Below are positions 37,756 to 47,193 of a stretch of DNA of 64,000 nt, in pieces. The stretch lies in contig NZ_LR733827.1 in assembly GCF_902506535.1 (NCBI RefSeq), positions 101,680-165,679 on the forward strand, in the 5' to 3' direction. The DNA is from Pseudomonas sp. 8Z. GTDB taxonomy: Bacteria; Pseudomonadota; Gammaproteobacteria; Pseudomonadales; Pseudomonadaceae. Below the pieces are notes generated by a model. The model had not been told where the DNA came from. It searched no databases and was given only the letters and a program-made list of their open reading frames with translations. Within the stretch, counting starts at the first letter, position 1. Every line of letters begins with the position of its first letter. A program made the position numbers and the translations under genes.

Positions 37756-40700
37756 TTAACCAATGGTCATCAGACTGGCGTTACCACCAGCGGCTGCAGT
37801 GTTGACGCTCAGCGCGTGCTCGATCAGCAGGCGTTCCAGCGGGATGTCGGTCTCGCCCTTGTTCAGGCCGTGCACGCCGACGATGGCGCCCTTGCGCTGC
37901 GCTGCCTGCTCGCTCACCGCGCGCAACTGGTCGGAGTCGCCGTGGTGCAGGATGGCGTCCAGTTCCACGTCGACGCTGTTCCAGTCGGCCACCAATTGGA
38001 TGTGCTTCTGCACCTCTTTCGGCAGCTCGCTATGCAGCGCGCGTTGGCTTTCCAGCCAGATCGCCCGGCTGCCGACGGCCAGGGTGGCAGCCAGTTGCGC
38101 CAGCAGGTCGCCGCGCTCGTCGGCCAGGTTCAGCACGTGCTCGCGCGGCAGCAGGGTGTAGCTGTTGCGCTCGCCGGTGGGGCCGGTCAGTGTGTGCGCG
38201 CTGTAGCTCTGCGACAGGCCGCGGTACTGCTCGAACAGCGCGGCGATGACCGGCTCCTGCTTGCCCGCCCATTCGGCGAAGGCGGCGCGCACTTTGTCCA
38301 GCTCGGTCGGAACCGGCAGGGCCTGCACCTCGGCCTGTTGCAGGTACTGGGCGACAGCTTCCTGCGGGCGGGTCGACAGCAGGCGGAACAGGTACAGCGG
38401 GCCACCGGCTTTCGGCCCGGTGCCGGACAGACCTTCACCGCCGAAGGGCTGCACGCCGACCACGGCGCCGACCATGTTGCGGTTCACATACAGGTTGCCG
38501 ACCTTGGCCGTGCCGACCACCTGGGCGATGGTCTCGTCGATGCGTGTGTGCACGCCGAGGGTCAGGCCATAGCCGCTGTCGTTGATCTGCTGCAACAGCT
38601 TGCCCAGATCGGCGCGCTGGTAGCGCACCACGTGCAGCACCGGGCCGAAGATCTCGCGCTTCATCTCATCGAAGCTGTCCAGCTCGATCAGGGTCGGCAC
38701 GACGAAGGTGCCGCGCTTGATTTCTTCACCGTTGACACGCGCCAGTTGCGTGACCTTGCGGCCTTTCTCGCGCAGCTTGGCGATATGGGTTTCGATGCCG
38801 GCTTTGGCTTCGGCGTCGATCACCGGGCCGATGTCGGTATTGAGGCGCTCCGGGTTGCCCAGGCTGTATTCGGCCATGGCGCCCTTGAGCATGGTCAGCA
38901 CGCGGTCGGCCACGTCGTCCTGCACGCACAGCACGCGCAGGGCCGAGCAGCGTTGGCCGGCGCTGTCGAAGGCGGAAGCGACCACGTCCATTACCACCTG
39001 CTCGGTCAGTGCCGAGGAGTCGACGATCATGGCGTTGAGGCCGCCGGTTTCGGCGATCAGCGGAATGGTGCGGCCCTGTGCATCCAGGCGACCGGCAATG
39101 TTGCGTTGCAGGATGCCAGCCACTTCGGTGGAGCCGGTGAACATCACCCCGCGCACGCGCTCGTCACCCACCAGACGCGCGCCGACGGTTTCGCCACGGC
39201 CCGGCAGCAGTTGCACGGCGCCAGCCGGTACGCCCGCTTCACGCAGGATGCGTACACCTTGCGCGGCGATCAGCGGGGTTTGCTCGGCAGGTTTGGCCAG
39301 CACGGTATTGCCAGCGGCCAGTGCGGCGCAGACCTGGCCGGTGAAGATCGCCAGCGGGAAGTTCCACGGGCTGATACACACCACCGGGCCCAGCGGGCGG
39401 TGGCTGTCGTTGCCGAAGCTGCGCGCCTGGATCGCGTAGTAACGCAGGAAGTCCACCGCCTCGCGCACTTCGGCGATGGCGTTGGCGAAGGTCTTGCCGG
39501 ACTCGCGCACCAGCAGGCCCATCAGTTGCTGCAGCTCGGCCTCCATCAGGTCGGCGGCGCGCTCCAGTACGGCGGCGCGCTCGTCGGGCCGGGTGGACTG
39601 CCAGATCTGCCCGCTGGCCATGGCGCAGAGGATGGCGTTGTCGACGTCGGCAATGCTCGCCTCGCGTACGTGGCCGACCAGATCGCGGTGATCAGCCGGG
39701 TTGCGCACGGGCTCCGGCTCGCTTGGGTTGACGCCATCGCAGCCGAGCATCGGCTCGGCCAGGTAGCTCTGGTTGGCGGTCGACAGCAGCGCCGAGGACA
39801 GTGAACCGAGGCGGTGTTCGTTGGCTAGATCCAGGCCCTCGGAGTTGACCCGGCTCTTGCCGTACAGGTCACGCGGCATCGGGATGCGCGGGTGCGGCAG
39901 GCCGATGGTGCCCTCTTGCGCGGCCATCTGCTCGACCTGCAGTACCGGGTCGAGCACCAGGTCTTTCAGCGAGATGCTGTGGTCGGCGATGCGGTTGACG
40001 AAGCTGGTGTTGGCGCCGTTTTCCAGCAGGCGGCGTACCAGGTAAGCCAGCAGGGTTTCGTGGCTGCCCACCGGAGCGTAGATGCGGCAAGGACGGTTCA
40101 GCTTGCCGTCGGCAATCTTGCCCACCACCTGCTCGTACAGCGGCTCACCCATGCCGTGCAGGCACTGGAACTCGTACTGGCCCGGGTAGTAGTTCTGCCC
40201 GGCCAAGTGGTAGATGGCCGACAGCGAGTGGGCGTTGTGGGTGGCGAACTGCGGGTAGATGGCTTCCGGTGCGGCCAGCAGCTTGCGTGCGCAGGCGATG
40301 TAGGACACATCGGTGTACGGCTTGCGGGTGTACACCGGGTAGCCTTCCAGACCATTGACCTGAGCCAGCTTGATCTCGCTGTCCCAGTAGGCGCCCTTGA
40401 CCAGGCGGATCATCAGGCGATGACGGCTGCGCTTGGCCAGGTCGATGACGTAGTCGATCACGTACGGGCAGCGCTTCTGGTAGGCCTGGATGACGAAACC
40501 GATGCCGTTCCAGCCGGCCAGGCTCGGCTCGAAGCACAGGCGCTCGAGCAGATCCAGCGACAGCTCCAGGCGGTCGGCTTCCTCGGCGTCGATGTTGAGG
40601 CCGATGTCGTACTGCTTGGCCAGTTGAGTCAGGCCCAGCAGGGTCGGGTACAGCTCGTCCATCACGCGCTCGTACTGGGCGCGGCTGTAGCGTGGGTGCA

Positions 40701-41691
40701 GGGCGGACAGCTTGATCGAGATGCCCGGCCCTTCGTAGATGCCGCGACCGTGCGAGGCCTTGCCGATGGCGTGGATGGCCTGCTGGTAGGAGGCCAGGTA
40801 GCGCTTGGCGTCTTCCTCGGTCAGCGCGGCTTCACCGAGCATGTCGTAGGAATAGCGGAAGCCTTTGCTTTCCAGGGTGGCGGCGTTGGCCAGGGCTTCG
40901 GCGATGGTTTCGCCGGTGACGAACTGCTCGCCCATCAGGCGCATGGCCATGTCCACGCCCTTGCGGATCACCGGCTCGCCGCTCTTGCCGATGATGCGGT
41001 TGAGCGCCGAGGTCATGCCGGCTTCGGTGTGGGTCGACACCAGCTTGCCGGTGATCAGCAGGCCCCAGCTCGCCGCGTTGACGAACATCGACGGGCTCTG
41101 GCCCAGGTGCTGGCTCCAGTTGCCGTTGGCGATCTTGTCGCGGATCAGGGCGTCACGGGTGGCCTTGTCGGGGATGCGCAGCAGCGCTTCGGCCAGGCAC
41201 ATCAGCGCCACGCCTTCCTGCGACGACAGCGAGAACTCCTGCAGCAGGCCCTGCACCAGGCCCTGACGGCCGCTGGCGTTCTTCTGATTACGCAGCTTTT
41301 CGGCGATGCCCAGTGCCAGCTTCTGCGAGGCGTCGGCTTGTTCCTTACTCAGGCGCGCCTGCTCCAGCAGCATCGGCACCACTTCGGGCTCTGGGCGGCG
41401 GTAGGCGCTGGTGATGGCGGCGCGCAGCACCGACTGCGGCAGGATGCTCTCGGCGAAATCGAGAAATACCTGCAAACCTGCATCGCTCAGCGATTCCAGC
41501 GCTTCTTCACCGGCAGCAGCGGCCAGGCCGGCATGCTCGGCGGGCGTCAGGCCACTCTCGATTTGCTCCAGATAATTGAAAATCGCCTGCTTGATCATCC
41601 AGTGCGGCGTACGGTCGATCTGCGCGGCAGCCTGTTTCAGGCGCTCACGTGTTGCATCGTCGAGTTTTACGCCAAGCGTGGTGGTGGCCAT
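37756..41691 (-). CDS. putA: Trifunctional proline dehydrogenase/P5C dehydrogenase/transcriptional repressor PutA
   Basis: The 1311-residue protein oxidises proline to glutamate in two steps. Residues 1-47 are a ribbon-helix-helix DNA-binding domain (TTTLGVKLDDATRERLKQAA). The PRODH barrel lies at about 250-560 (KLSALHPRYSRAQYERVMDE, LVKGAYWDSEIKLAQ). The aldehyde dehydrogenase lies at about 650-1110, with catalytic Cys in SAGQRCSALRVL and ETGGLNAMIVDSS, followed by a C-terminal ALDH-like domain. It is peripheral-membrane when FAD is reduced and a repressor otherwise. putP is not adjacent. Confidence 0.97.
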   Translation of the reverse strand: MATTTLGVKLDDATRERLKQAAAQIDRTPHWMIKQAIFNYLEQIESGLTPAEHAGLAAAAGEEALESLSDAGLQVFLDFAESILPQSVLRAAITSAYRRPEPEVVPMLLEQARLSKEQADASQKLALGIAEKLRNQKNASGRQGLVQGLLQEFSLSSQEGVALMCLAEALLRIPDKATRDALIRDKIANGNWSQHLGQSPSMFVNAASWGLLITGKLVSTHTEAGMTSALNRIIGKSGEPVIRKGVDMAMRLMGEQFVTGETIAEALANAATLESKGFRYSYDMLGEAALTEEDAKRYLASYQQAIHAIGKASHGRGIYEGPGISIKLSALHPRYSRAQYERVMDELYPTLLGLTQLAKQYDIGLNIDAEEADRLELSLDLLERLCFEPSLAGWNGIGFVIQAYQKRCPYVIDYVIDLAKRSRHRLMIRLVKGAYWDSEIKLAQVNGLEGYPVYTRKPYTDVSYIACARKLLAAPEAIYPQFATHNAHSLSAIYHLAGQNYYPGQYEFQCLHGMGEPLYEQVVGKIADGKLNRPCRIYAPVGSHETLLAYLVRRLLENGANTSFVNRIADHSISLKDLVLDPVLQVEQMAAQEGTIGLPHPRIPMPRDLYGKSRVNSEGLDLANEHRLGSLSSALLSTANQSYLAEPMLGCDGVNPSEPEPVRNPADHRDLVGHVREASIADVDNAILCAMASGQIWQSTRPDERAAVLERAADLMEAELQQLMGLLVRESGKTFANAIAEVREAVDFLRYYAIQARSFGNDSHRPLGPVVCISPWNFPLAIFTGQVCAALAAGNTVLAKPAEQTPLIAAQGVRILREAGVPAGAVQLLPGRGETVGARLVGDERVRGVMFTGSTEVAGILQRNIAGRLDAQGRTIPLIAETGGLNAMIVDSSALTEQVVMDVVASAFDSAGQRCSALRVLCVQDDVADRVLTMLKGAMAEYSLGNPERLNTDIGPVIDAEAKAGIETHIAKLREKGRKVTQLARVNGEEIKRGTFVVPTLIELDSFDEMKREIFGPVLHVVRYQRADLGKLLQQINDSGYGLTLGVHTRIDETIAQVVGTAKVGNLYVNRNMVGAVVGVQPFGGEGLSGTGPKAGGPLYLFRLLSTRPQEAVAQYLQQAEVQALPVPTELDKVRAAFAEWAGKQEPVIAALFEQYRGLSQSYSAHTLTGPTGERNSYTLLPREHVLNLADERGDLLAQLAATLAVGSRAIWLESQRALHSELPKEVQKHIQLVADWNSVDVELDAILHHGDSDQLRAVSEQAAQRKGAIVGVHGLNKGETDIPLERLLIEHALSVNTAAAGGNASLMTIG

Positions 41692-41799
41692 GGGAAGTCC
41701 TACGGGTCAGGTTGGGCACGGTAAGCAATTGCCGGAGCAATCGTCATGTCGCCTGCGACGGCAAAAAGGCTGCCGACATCGCTGGCCGACAGCAAGAAA

Positions 41800-41848
41800 G
41801 TTGCAGGAGAGTAAACCCGAGAATATGCAAGGTGCAACTAGGTGCAAC
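41800..41848 (-). promoter_or_regulatory. Candidate PutA operator cluster (GTTGCA motifs)
   Basis: GTTGCA occurs at 41800-41805 on the plus strand and at 41833-41838 and 41843-41848 on the minus strand; the last two are 10 bp apart, one helical turn. GTTGCA is the core bound by the E. coli PutA ribbon-helix-helix domain. The cluster lies 108-157 bp upstream of putA, which has that domain. Confidence 0.6.
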
Positions 41849-41950
41849 CAATAATTGGCACGGTGCGACGAACGATCATGCGTGCTGATTAAAGCCACTC
41901 GGATGCACTCGGCGCGGCTCCCGTAGGTTTCAATCAGGCAAGGCGCCTTC

Positions 41951-42553
41951 TTATGCGGCGAAGATCAACTGCACTGCCACGGCCAGCATCATCGCGGCTA
42001 CGCCTAGATCGATCAGACGCCAGGTCAGCGGTTTGGCCAGCCAGGGCGCGAGCCAGGCCGCAGCAAACGCCAGGGTGCTGAACCACAGCACCGATGCACT
42101 GGCCGCGCCCGCGGCATAGGCGCCAGGCGCAGTTTGCTGTGCACCGAGTGAGCCGATCAGGAGCACCGTGTCCAGGTAGACGTGTGGGTTGAGCAATGTC
42201 ACTGCCAGGGTTGCCAGCAGCACGGCGCGCCGTGAGCGTGACTCGTTGCTGGCCGCCTGCAGTGATTGTGGCCGCATGGCCCGCAGCAGCGCCTGGCCGC
42301 CGTAGACGAGCAAGAAGGCTGCGCCCCCCCAGCGGGCGATGGCGAGCAGGATGGGGCTCTGGGTCAGCAGGCTGGCCAGGCCGAATACGCCGGCGGCCAC
42401 CAGAACGGCGTCGCAGAGCATGCACAGAGCAGCTACGGATAAATGGTGTTCACGCCGCAGGCTCTGTGCCAGGACGAAGGCGTTCTGCGCGCCGATGGCC
42501 ATGATCAGGCCGATGGCGACCAATAGGCCGTTGCTGTAGCTCTGCCACATCAT
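41951..42553 (-). CDS. argO: LysE/ArgO family amino acid exporter
   Basis: The 200-residue protein has six hydrophobic segments: LLVAIGLIMAIGAQNAFVLA at the start with the LysE GAQNAFVL motif, LCDAVLVAAGVFGLASLL, and TLLNPHVYLDTVLLIGSLG with the conserved NPHVYLDT. It exports L-arginine or lysine. I chose ATG 42551-42553 after GGAGCAGGC. It is divergent from an ArgP-like LysR regulator, the standard activator of this exporter. Confidence 0.92.
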   Translation of the reverse strand: MMWQSYSNGLLVAIGLIMAIGAQNAFVLAQSLRREHHLSVAALCMLCDAVLVAAGVFGLASLLTQSPILLAIARWGGAAFLLVYGGQALLRAMRPQSLQAASNESRSRRAVLLATLAVTLLNPHVYLDTVLLIGSLGAQQTAPGAYAAGAASASVLWFSTLAFAAAWLAPWLAKPLTWRLIDLGVAAMMLAVAVQLIFAA

Positions 42554-42772
42554 GCCTGCTCCGTGGTGTTCGTCGTCGCCAGAGTGTGCGGGTGGCGCAA
42601 TGGCTGCTGGGCGCTGAAGCCGCGCAGTACGCAGCCGGTGCTGTGCCGTGGGCGTGTGTGGTTGTTTTTGCTGGGCATGGCGGGCTCCTTGTCTGCTGTG
42701 GTGCTGGCAAGTCTGCTGTGGTGGGATGTATAAGAGAAACCAATAATGCTGATCGCTCATTAGGAAAATCGA

Positions 42773-43666
42773 TTGTTCGATTACAAACTTCTGGCTGCCC
42801 TGGCGGCAGTGGTGGAGCAGGCCGGCTTCGAACGCGCGGCGCAGGTGCTGGGGCTCTCGCAATCGGCGGTGTCGCAGCGCATCAAGCTGCTCGAAGCGCG
42901 TGTCGGCCAGCCGGTGCTGGTACGCGCTATGCCGCCTGCGCCCACTGAAATCGGTCGACGCTTACTCAATCATGTGCAGCAGGTGCGTCTGCTGGAGCGG
43001 GCTCTGCAGGGGCAGGTGCCGGGTCTGGATGAGCAGGTTCAGCACGAGCGCCTGCGCATCGCGATCAACGCCGATAGTCTGGCCACTTGGTGGGCGGCAG
43101 CGGTTGCCGAGTTCTGCGCCGAGCAGCGTGTGCTGCTGGAGTTGGTGGTGGAGGATCAGGAGGTGGGCCTCAAGCGCATGCGAGCGGGGGAGGTGGCTGG
43201 CTGTGTTTGCTCTGTCGAGCGCCCGGTCGCTGGGGCGCGTAGCCTGGCGTTGGGTTCAATGCGCTACCTGGCGGTGGCCAATGCCGATTTTATCGCGCGG
43301 CATTTTGGCGCGGAGCCGACGGCGGCCAACCTGGCGCGTGTACCGGCCATCGTTTACGGGCCGGATGATCAGTTGCAGCATCGTTATCTGGCTGAGCTAG
43401 GCGTGACGGGGAGTTTCGCTTATCACGTGTGCCCGTCTTCAGAGGGGTTTGTGCGTCTGACTGAAAGCGGCCTGGGCTGGGGCTTGGTGCCGGAACTGCA
43501 GGTGCGTGGTGAGCTGGCCAGTGGCGCTCTGTTGGCGTTGCTGCCGGGGCATGTCATCGATGTGCCGCTGTATTGGCACTACTGGCGCAGCGGCGGTGAA
43601 TTGCTCAGTGGTTTGACCGAGCAATTGCGTCGCGCCGCCGCCGGGGCGTTGGTGCAGGCCGGTTGA
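42773..43666 (+). CDS. argP: LysR family regulator ArgP
   Basis: The 297-residue LysR protein starts at TTG after TTAGGAAA. The N-terminal helix-turn-helix is FDYKLLAALAAVVEQAGFER and then LGLSQSAVSQRIKLLEARVG (about residues 25-44). The effector domain has RLRIAINADSLATWWAAAVA, the ArgP-type start of the ligand domain. ArgP activates argO with arginine and senses lysine. The gene is divergent from argO with 219 bp between. Confidence 0.9.
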   Translation: MFDYKLLAALAAVVEQAGFERAAQVLGLSQSAVSQRIKLLEARVGQPVLVRAMPPAPTEIGRRLLNHVQQVRLLERALQGQVPGLDEQVQHERLRIAINADSLATWWAAAVAEFCAEQRVLLELVVEDQEVGLKRMRAGEVAGCVCSVERPVAGARSLALGSMRYLAVANADFIARHFGAEPTAANLARVPAIVYGPDDQLQHRYLAELGVTGSFAYHVCPSSEGFVRLTESGLGWGLVPELQVRGELASGALLALLPGHVIDVPLYWHYWRSGGELLSGLTEQLRRAAAGALVQAG

Positions 43667-43766
43667 GGCGAGCGGCTTGCATGGCCGCTTTTCTGGCGCG
43701 CGTTGTCAGGGCGAATTGCCGGTACGACTGCTAAATTGCGCCGACATTCAGTCAGCGGAGGGAGCA

Positions 43767-44765
43767 ATGAAAATCCTGGTCACCGGAGCAAGCGGTTTCA
43801 TCGGTGGACGTTTCGCCCGCTTCGCCCTGGAGCAGGGCTTCGAGGTGCGCGTTAATGGGCGTCGTGCCGAAGGCGTGCAACACCTGATTAGCCGGGGGGC
43901 TGATTTTGTGCAGGGTGACCTGGCTGACGCCGAATGGGTGCAGCACCTGTGCGAGGGCGTTGAGGTGGTTGTGCATTGCGCCGGGGCGGTTGGTGTGTGG
44001 GGTGATTACGCGCACTTTCACCATGGCAATGTCACCTTGACCGAGCATGTCGTCGATGGCTGCCTGAAGCAGAAGGTGCGGCGCCTGGTGCACCTGTCGT
44101 CACCGTCGATCTATTTCGATGGCCGGGCTCATGTTGGTGTGCGCGAAGACCAGTTGCCACGGCGGTTTTCCGATCATTACGGGCGCACCAAATTCCTCGC
44201 CGAACAGCGTGTGTTCGCTGCTCAGCAGGCCGGTTTAGAGGTGCTGGCGTTGCGTCCGCGCTTCGTCACCGGCGCGGGTGATACCAGTATCTTCCCGCGC
44301 TTGATCGAGATGCAGTGCAAGGGGCGCCTGGCGATCATCGGCAATGGTCTGAATAAGGTCGATTTCACCAGCGTGCACAACCTCAATGCCGCGCTGCTCA
44401 GCGCGCTCAAGGTCGAGGGCGCAGCGTTGGGCAAACCCTATAACATCAGCAATGGCGAGCCAGTGCCGTTGTGGGATGTGGTCAACTACGTGCTGCGTCG
44501 GCTTGGCTTGCCAGCGGTTAACCAGCATCTGCCATTTGGCCTGGCTTATGCGGCGGCGACGGTCAACGAGAGCATCTGCCGCTTATTGCCGGGCAAGCCG
44601 CAGCCGAGCCTGTTTCGCCTGGGTGTGGCGGTGATGGCGCGGGATTTCTCCCTCGATATCAGCCGTGCCCGCGAGTATCTCGACTACCAACCGCAGGCGA
44701 GTCTTTGGGATGCGCTGGATGAGTTCTGCGCCTGGTGGCAGGCGCAGACGGCTGATCAGGCGTAG
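43767..44765 (+). CDS. NAD-dependent epimerase/dehydratase (3-beta-HSD-like extended SDR)
   Basis: The 332-residue extended SDR has the cofactor loop ILVTGASGFIGGRFARFALE at residues 3-22, VVVHCAGAVGVWGDY, a serine at VHLSSPSIYFDG and the catalytic YGRTK (HYGRTKFLAEQR). KVDFTSVHNLNAALLSAL is typical of the 3-beta-hydroxysteroid dehydrogenase-like branch. GGAGGGAGC precedes the ATG. Substrate unknown. Its end overlaps the convergent small gene by 10 bases. Confidence 0.87.
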   Translation: MKILVTGASGFIGGRFARFALEQGFEVRVNGRRAEGVQHLISRGADFVQGDLADAEWVQHLCEGVEVVVHCAGAVGVWGDYAHFHHGNVTLTEHVVDGCLKQKVRRLVHLSSPSIYFDGRAHVGVREDQLPRRFSDHYGRTKFLAEQRVFAAQQAGLEVLALRPRFVTGAGDTSIFPRLIEMQCKGRLAIIGNGLNKVDFTSVHNLNAALLSALKVEGAALGKPYNISNGEPVPLWDVVNYVLRRLGLPAVNQHLPFGLAYAAATVNESICRLLPGKPQPSLFRLGVAVMARDFSLDISRAREYLDYQPQASLWDALDEFCAWWQAQTADQA

Positions 44766-45043
44766 ACGCGCTGGCCGCGATAGATACGAACCGACCCGGC
44801 TGGTGTGTCAGCCGAGCGCTCGGAGGCGGCTGGCGGCTTGGGCGCACTGCGCTGCGGCAGGTCGGAGAACTGGGCCAGGCGCTGGCCCAGGTGACGGGTT
44901 TGTTCGTCACTCGAACGCAGGCTGCCATCGAGCATCAAGGTGATTGCATCCGGCTGGCTCAGGCGAATGTCGATGGCCTGCTCGTCGCGCAGACGACGGC
45001 GTAGCTCTTTCATGCAATCCAATACTTCTTTGTTCAGTTCCAT
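44756..45043 (-). CDS. Conserved hypothetical small protein
   Basis: The 95-residue protein starts MELNKEVLDCMKELRRRLRD. It is acidic/basic helical for the first half, with a Pro/Ala-rich linker (RSAPKPPAASERSADTPAGS) and a C-terminal VRIYRGQRVYA. The end resembles the short YRG-type tails of some DUF4278-like proteins, but I do not recognise the family. It overlaps the convergent epimerase gene. Confidence 0.6.
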   Translation of the reverse strand: MELNKEVLDCMKELRRRLRDEQAIDIRLSQPDAITLMLDGSLRSSDEQTRHLGQRLAQFSDLPQRSAPKPPAASERSADTPAGSVRIYRGQRVYA

Positions 45044-45390
45044 GCCAATACCCCCCGGTTGTTAGCAAGATCACGGCGTAGGCTTCCTCAACCTTCCGTA
45101 ACCGAACCAGCCTTTCCCTGTGGCTGGGAACCTATCTTCTTGTCGTACAGAACGCTTGGCTGCCTGCTGATTCGTGCGCGACATCTGTGTGGCGCGGCAC
45201 GACAAATCAAAAAGCAAAGTGTGTACCAGTTCAAACTTTGTGGAACTGCTGGGCTGTAGGCCGGTCGATGGCCCTATCGCGCCCTTCGTCGGTGCGCTAT
45301 GCACCGGCTTGGCGCGACGCTGAAGTGGTGATGGCGAATCGGTATACTGCGCGCCCTTTCCGCTTATCCGTTCCAGCCATAGGTCCGATC
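45044..45390. other. Intergenic region with promoter for the coiled-coil gene
   Basis: The 347 bp are flanked by divergent genes. TATACT (45343-45348) is a good -10 for the plus-strand gene, but the -35 position (near CTGAAG) is poor, suggesting an activator or an extended promoter. No RNA gene recognised. Confidence 0.4.
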
Positions 45391-46242
45391 ATGCGCAACG
45401 ACGCCAACGACGAACTCGACAATCTGCCCAGCCTGATGCCTGAGCGCCGTGAAGAATTCGCCGAGCCCGAGGACGAACCCGCGCCACGTGTTGCGCGTAG
45501 CGCCAGCGCTCGTGCCCCCGTGGTCAAGGCTGCCAGCACTGGTCCGCTGTGGGCGCTGGTGGGCGCGCTGAGCTTCGCCCTGGCTGGTCTTGGTTGGTGG
45601 AGCCTGCAGCAAATCGGCTTGATGGAGCAGCGCTTGGTGGCCACGCAAGAGAGTTTTGCGCGCATCAGTGAGGAGGCGGCAGGGCGTATTCAGGATATTT
45701 CCGGCAAGGTGGTGGCGACCGAATCGAACGTCACCACGGGCAGCGAGGCGCTCAAGTTGCAGGTCAAGCAGATGGAGGCTCGCTTGGCTGAGTTGAGCAA
45801 GCAGCAGCAACAGAGCAGCGCCGCTCAGGCTGCACTGAACAAGCGTGTCGAGCAATTGGGCGCGGATCTCAAGAGCGGTATTGGCGCTAGCGCCGATGTC
45901 GACAAGCGTTTGCAGGCGCTGAGCAGCGAGCAGGCCACGTTAAAAGCCGCTCTGGCTGACGCCAAGACGGATCAGGCTGATCTGGGCAAACTCGATGCGC
46001 GCATTAAGAGCTTGAGCGGCGATATCGAGACGTTGAAAAAACAGGGCAATCAGAGCCAGGCGATCCGCAGCCTGGAGCAGGATCTGGTGGTGCTGCGCAG
46101 CGAGATGGACAATCGTCCGGCGGCCGCCAGTGCTGGCCCGAACACGGCTGAGTTCGATGCCTTCCGCGCGCAGGTCACGCGCAATATCAATACCTTGCAG
46201 AGTCAGGTGGTGAATCTGCAGCAGCAGATCGATGCACGCTGA
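45391..46242 (+). CDS. Inner-membrane-anchored coiled-coil protein of unknown function
   Basis: The 283-residue protein has a short acidic cytoplasmic N-terminus (MRNDANDELDNLPSLMPERR), an Ala/Arg-rich stretch, one transmembrane segment (GPLWALVGALSFALAGLGWW, about 62-81), then almost 200 residues of coiled coil with heptads such as LKLQVKQMEARLAELSKQQQ, ending NINTLQSQVVNLQQQIDAR. The layout (cytosolic tail, one membrane span, long periplasmic coiled coil) resembles envelope tethers or division accessory proteins. I know of no assigned function. ATG 45391 is the first start after the -10. Confidence 0.75.
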   Translation: MRNDANDELDNLPSLMPERREEFAEPEDEPAPRVARSASARAPVVKAASTGPLWALVGALSFALAGLGWWSLQQIGLMEQRLVATQESFARISEEAAGRIQDISGKVVATESNVTTGSEALKLQVKQMEARLAELSKQQQQSSAAQAALNKRVEQLGADLKSGIGASADVDKRLQALSSEQATLKAALADAKTDQADLGKLDARIKSLSGDIETLKKQGNQSQAIRSLEQDLVVLRSEMDNRPAAASAGPNTAEFDAFRAQVTRNINTLQSQVVNLQQQIDAR

Positions 46243-46257
46243 GCCATACGCCGGATA

Positions 46258-46290
46258 AACGAACGCCCCGCATTGTGGGGCGTTCGTTTA
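46258..46290. terminator. Terminator after the coiled-coil gene
   Basis: AAACGAACGCCCC (46258-46270) and GGGGCGTTCGTTT (46278-46290) form a perfect 13-bp stem around GCATTGT, 16 bp after the stop codon. Confidence 0.88.
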
Positions 46291-46396
46291 TGGGGCATCG
46301 CATTTTGTGGTTGAGATCGGACTGGCAAGTTGGTGTTGGCTTGCTGGTTGTTCGGGTGTTTGTTCCAGATTGCCGCGTTTCTGCTGATGTTTTTGG

Positions 46397-47043
46397 TTTC
46401 GCCTTCCCAGGCGAGTCACTTTGCGGGCAAAGTAACCAAACCCTCCGCCCGTTCATCCGGCCCTGGCTGCGCCAGGGTTCGCTCACTCCATCGCCGCTCC
46501 AGAGGCCCGCCACGATGGGCCATCCCTGGCCCTCCGTGGCTCTCGGCTTTGGCATCCTGCGTCGCTCTACCTCCTGCATCCATGCAGTCGTCGCGACATC
46601 CTGTCGCTCGACCTCTTCCACGACGATTCCGTTCGCCCTCCTGGGCGGGCTCTGCACGCGCCTAAACGGTAGGTAATCCCCTGCCCTAACGGCGTACTGC
46701 TTCCGAGCGGTCGGCGTCCCGATACGCCCTACGCACTGGTATAGCTCGGAGTGCTTTAGCAAGAGCAACAGCGAACGACAGTCCCGTCGAGTTAAACCCA
46801 TAGTTTCAGGCGCGCAAATGGCCCCTTCAGGAGGGTGAGTGGAATCGTTGTGTAGAGGGTTGAGCGGCATGGATGCCGCGAGAGCTGCGATGGGCCAGGG
46901 ATGGCCCTTCGCAGCGTGCCCTCGGAGCAACGATGGAGCGAACGAACCCTGGCGCAGCCAGGGCCTGATGATGGGGTGCGCTTTCTTTTGCTTACTTTTC
47001 TTTGCGCATTTCAAAGAAAAGTGAGTCGCCCGAGGGGGCGAAA
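46397..47043. repeat. Non-coding ~650-bp repeat element with inverted ends
   Basis: The ends TTTCGCC and GGCGAAA are inverted. Inside them a perfect 23-bp inverted repeat (46459-46481 with 46943-46965, core CCCTGGCTGCGCCAGGG) and a second one around GATGGGCCATCCCTGGCCC (46514 and about 46889-46907) give nested arms around a roughly 350-bp core. ACTTTTCTTTG...CAAAGAAAAGT near 46994-47022 makes a further hairpin. There is no transposase. I believe this family is dispersed between genes in many Pseudomonas genomes and often mis-called as proteins. Confidence 0.7.
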
Positions 47044-47148
47044 CGCGGAATATCTGAAACACCCAAAGCGGCGTTTAAAACACCAACGCAAGCCAACAAG
47101 ATCACACAAACCTGCCAGTCCGGTATCAAGCTCATCGGTCGCGGCTAA

Positions 47149-47184
47149 AGCCCCTGCCACAACTGTCATGTTGTGGCAGGGGCT
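47149..47184 (-). terminator. Terminator of the alkene reductase gene
   Basis: AGCCCCTGCCACAAC (47149-47163) and GTTGTGGCAGGGGCT (47170-47184) form a perfect 15-bp stem with loop TGTCAT, 10 bp past the stop codon. A TCGCGGCTAAAGC REP half-site adjoins it. Confidence 0.75.
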
Positions 47185-47193
47185 GGGCAGTGA

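Noticed and set aside
37816..41724. Long plus-strand frames of 662 and 610 codons inside putA
   Set aside because: Antisense shadows; putA is complete on the minus strand with all catalytic motifs.
46187..47062. 291-codon minus-strand frame covering the repeat element
   Set aside because: It spans a terminator and an inverted-repeat element, shows no domain, and reads like the spurious proteins often called in this repeat family.
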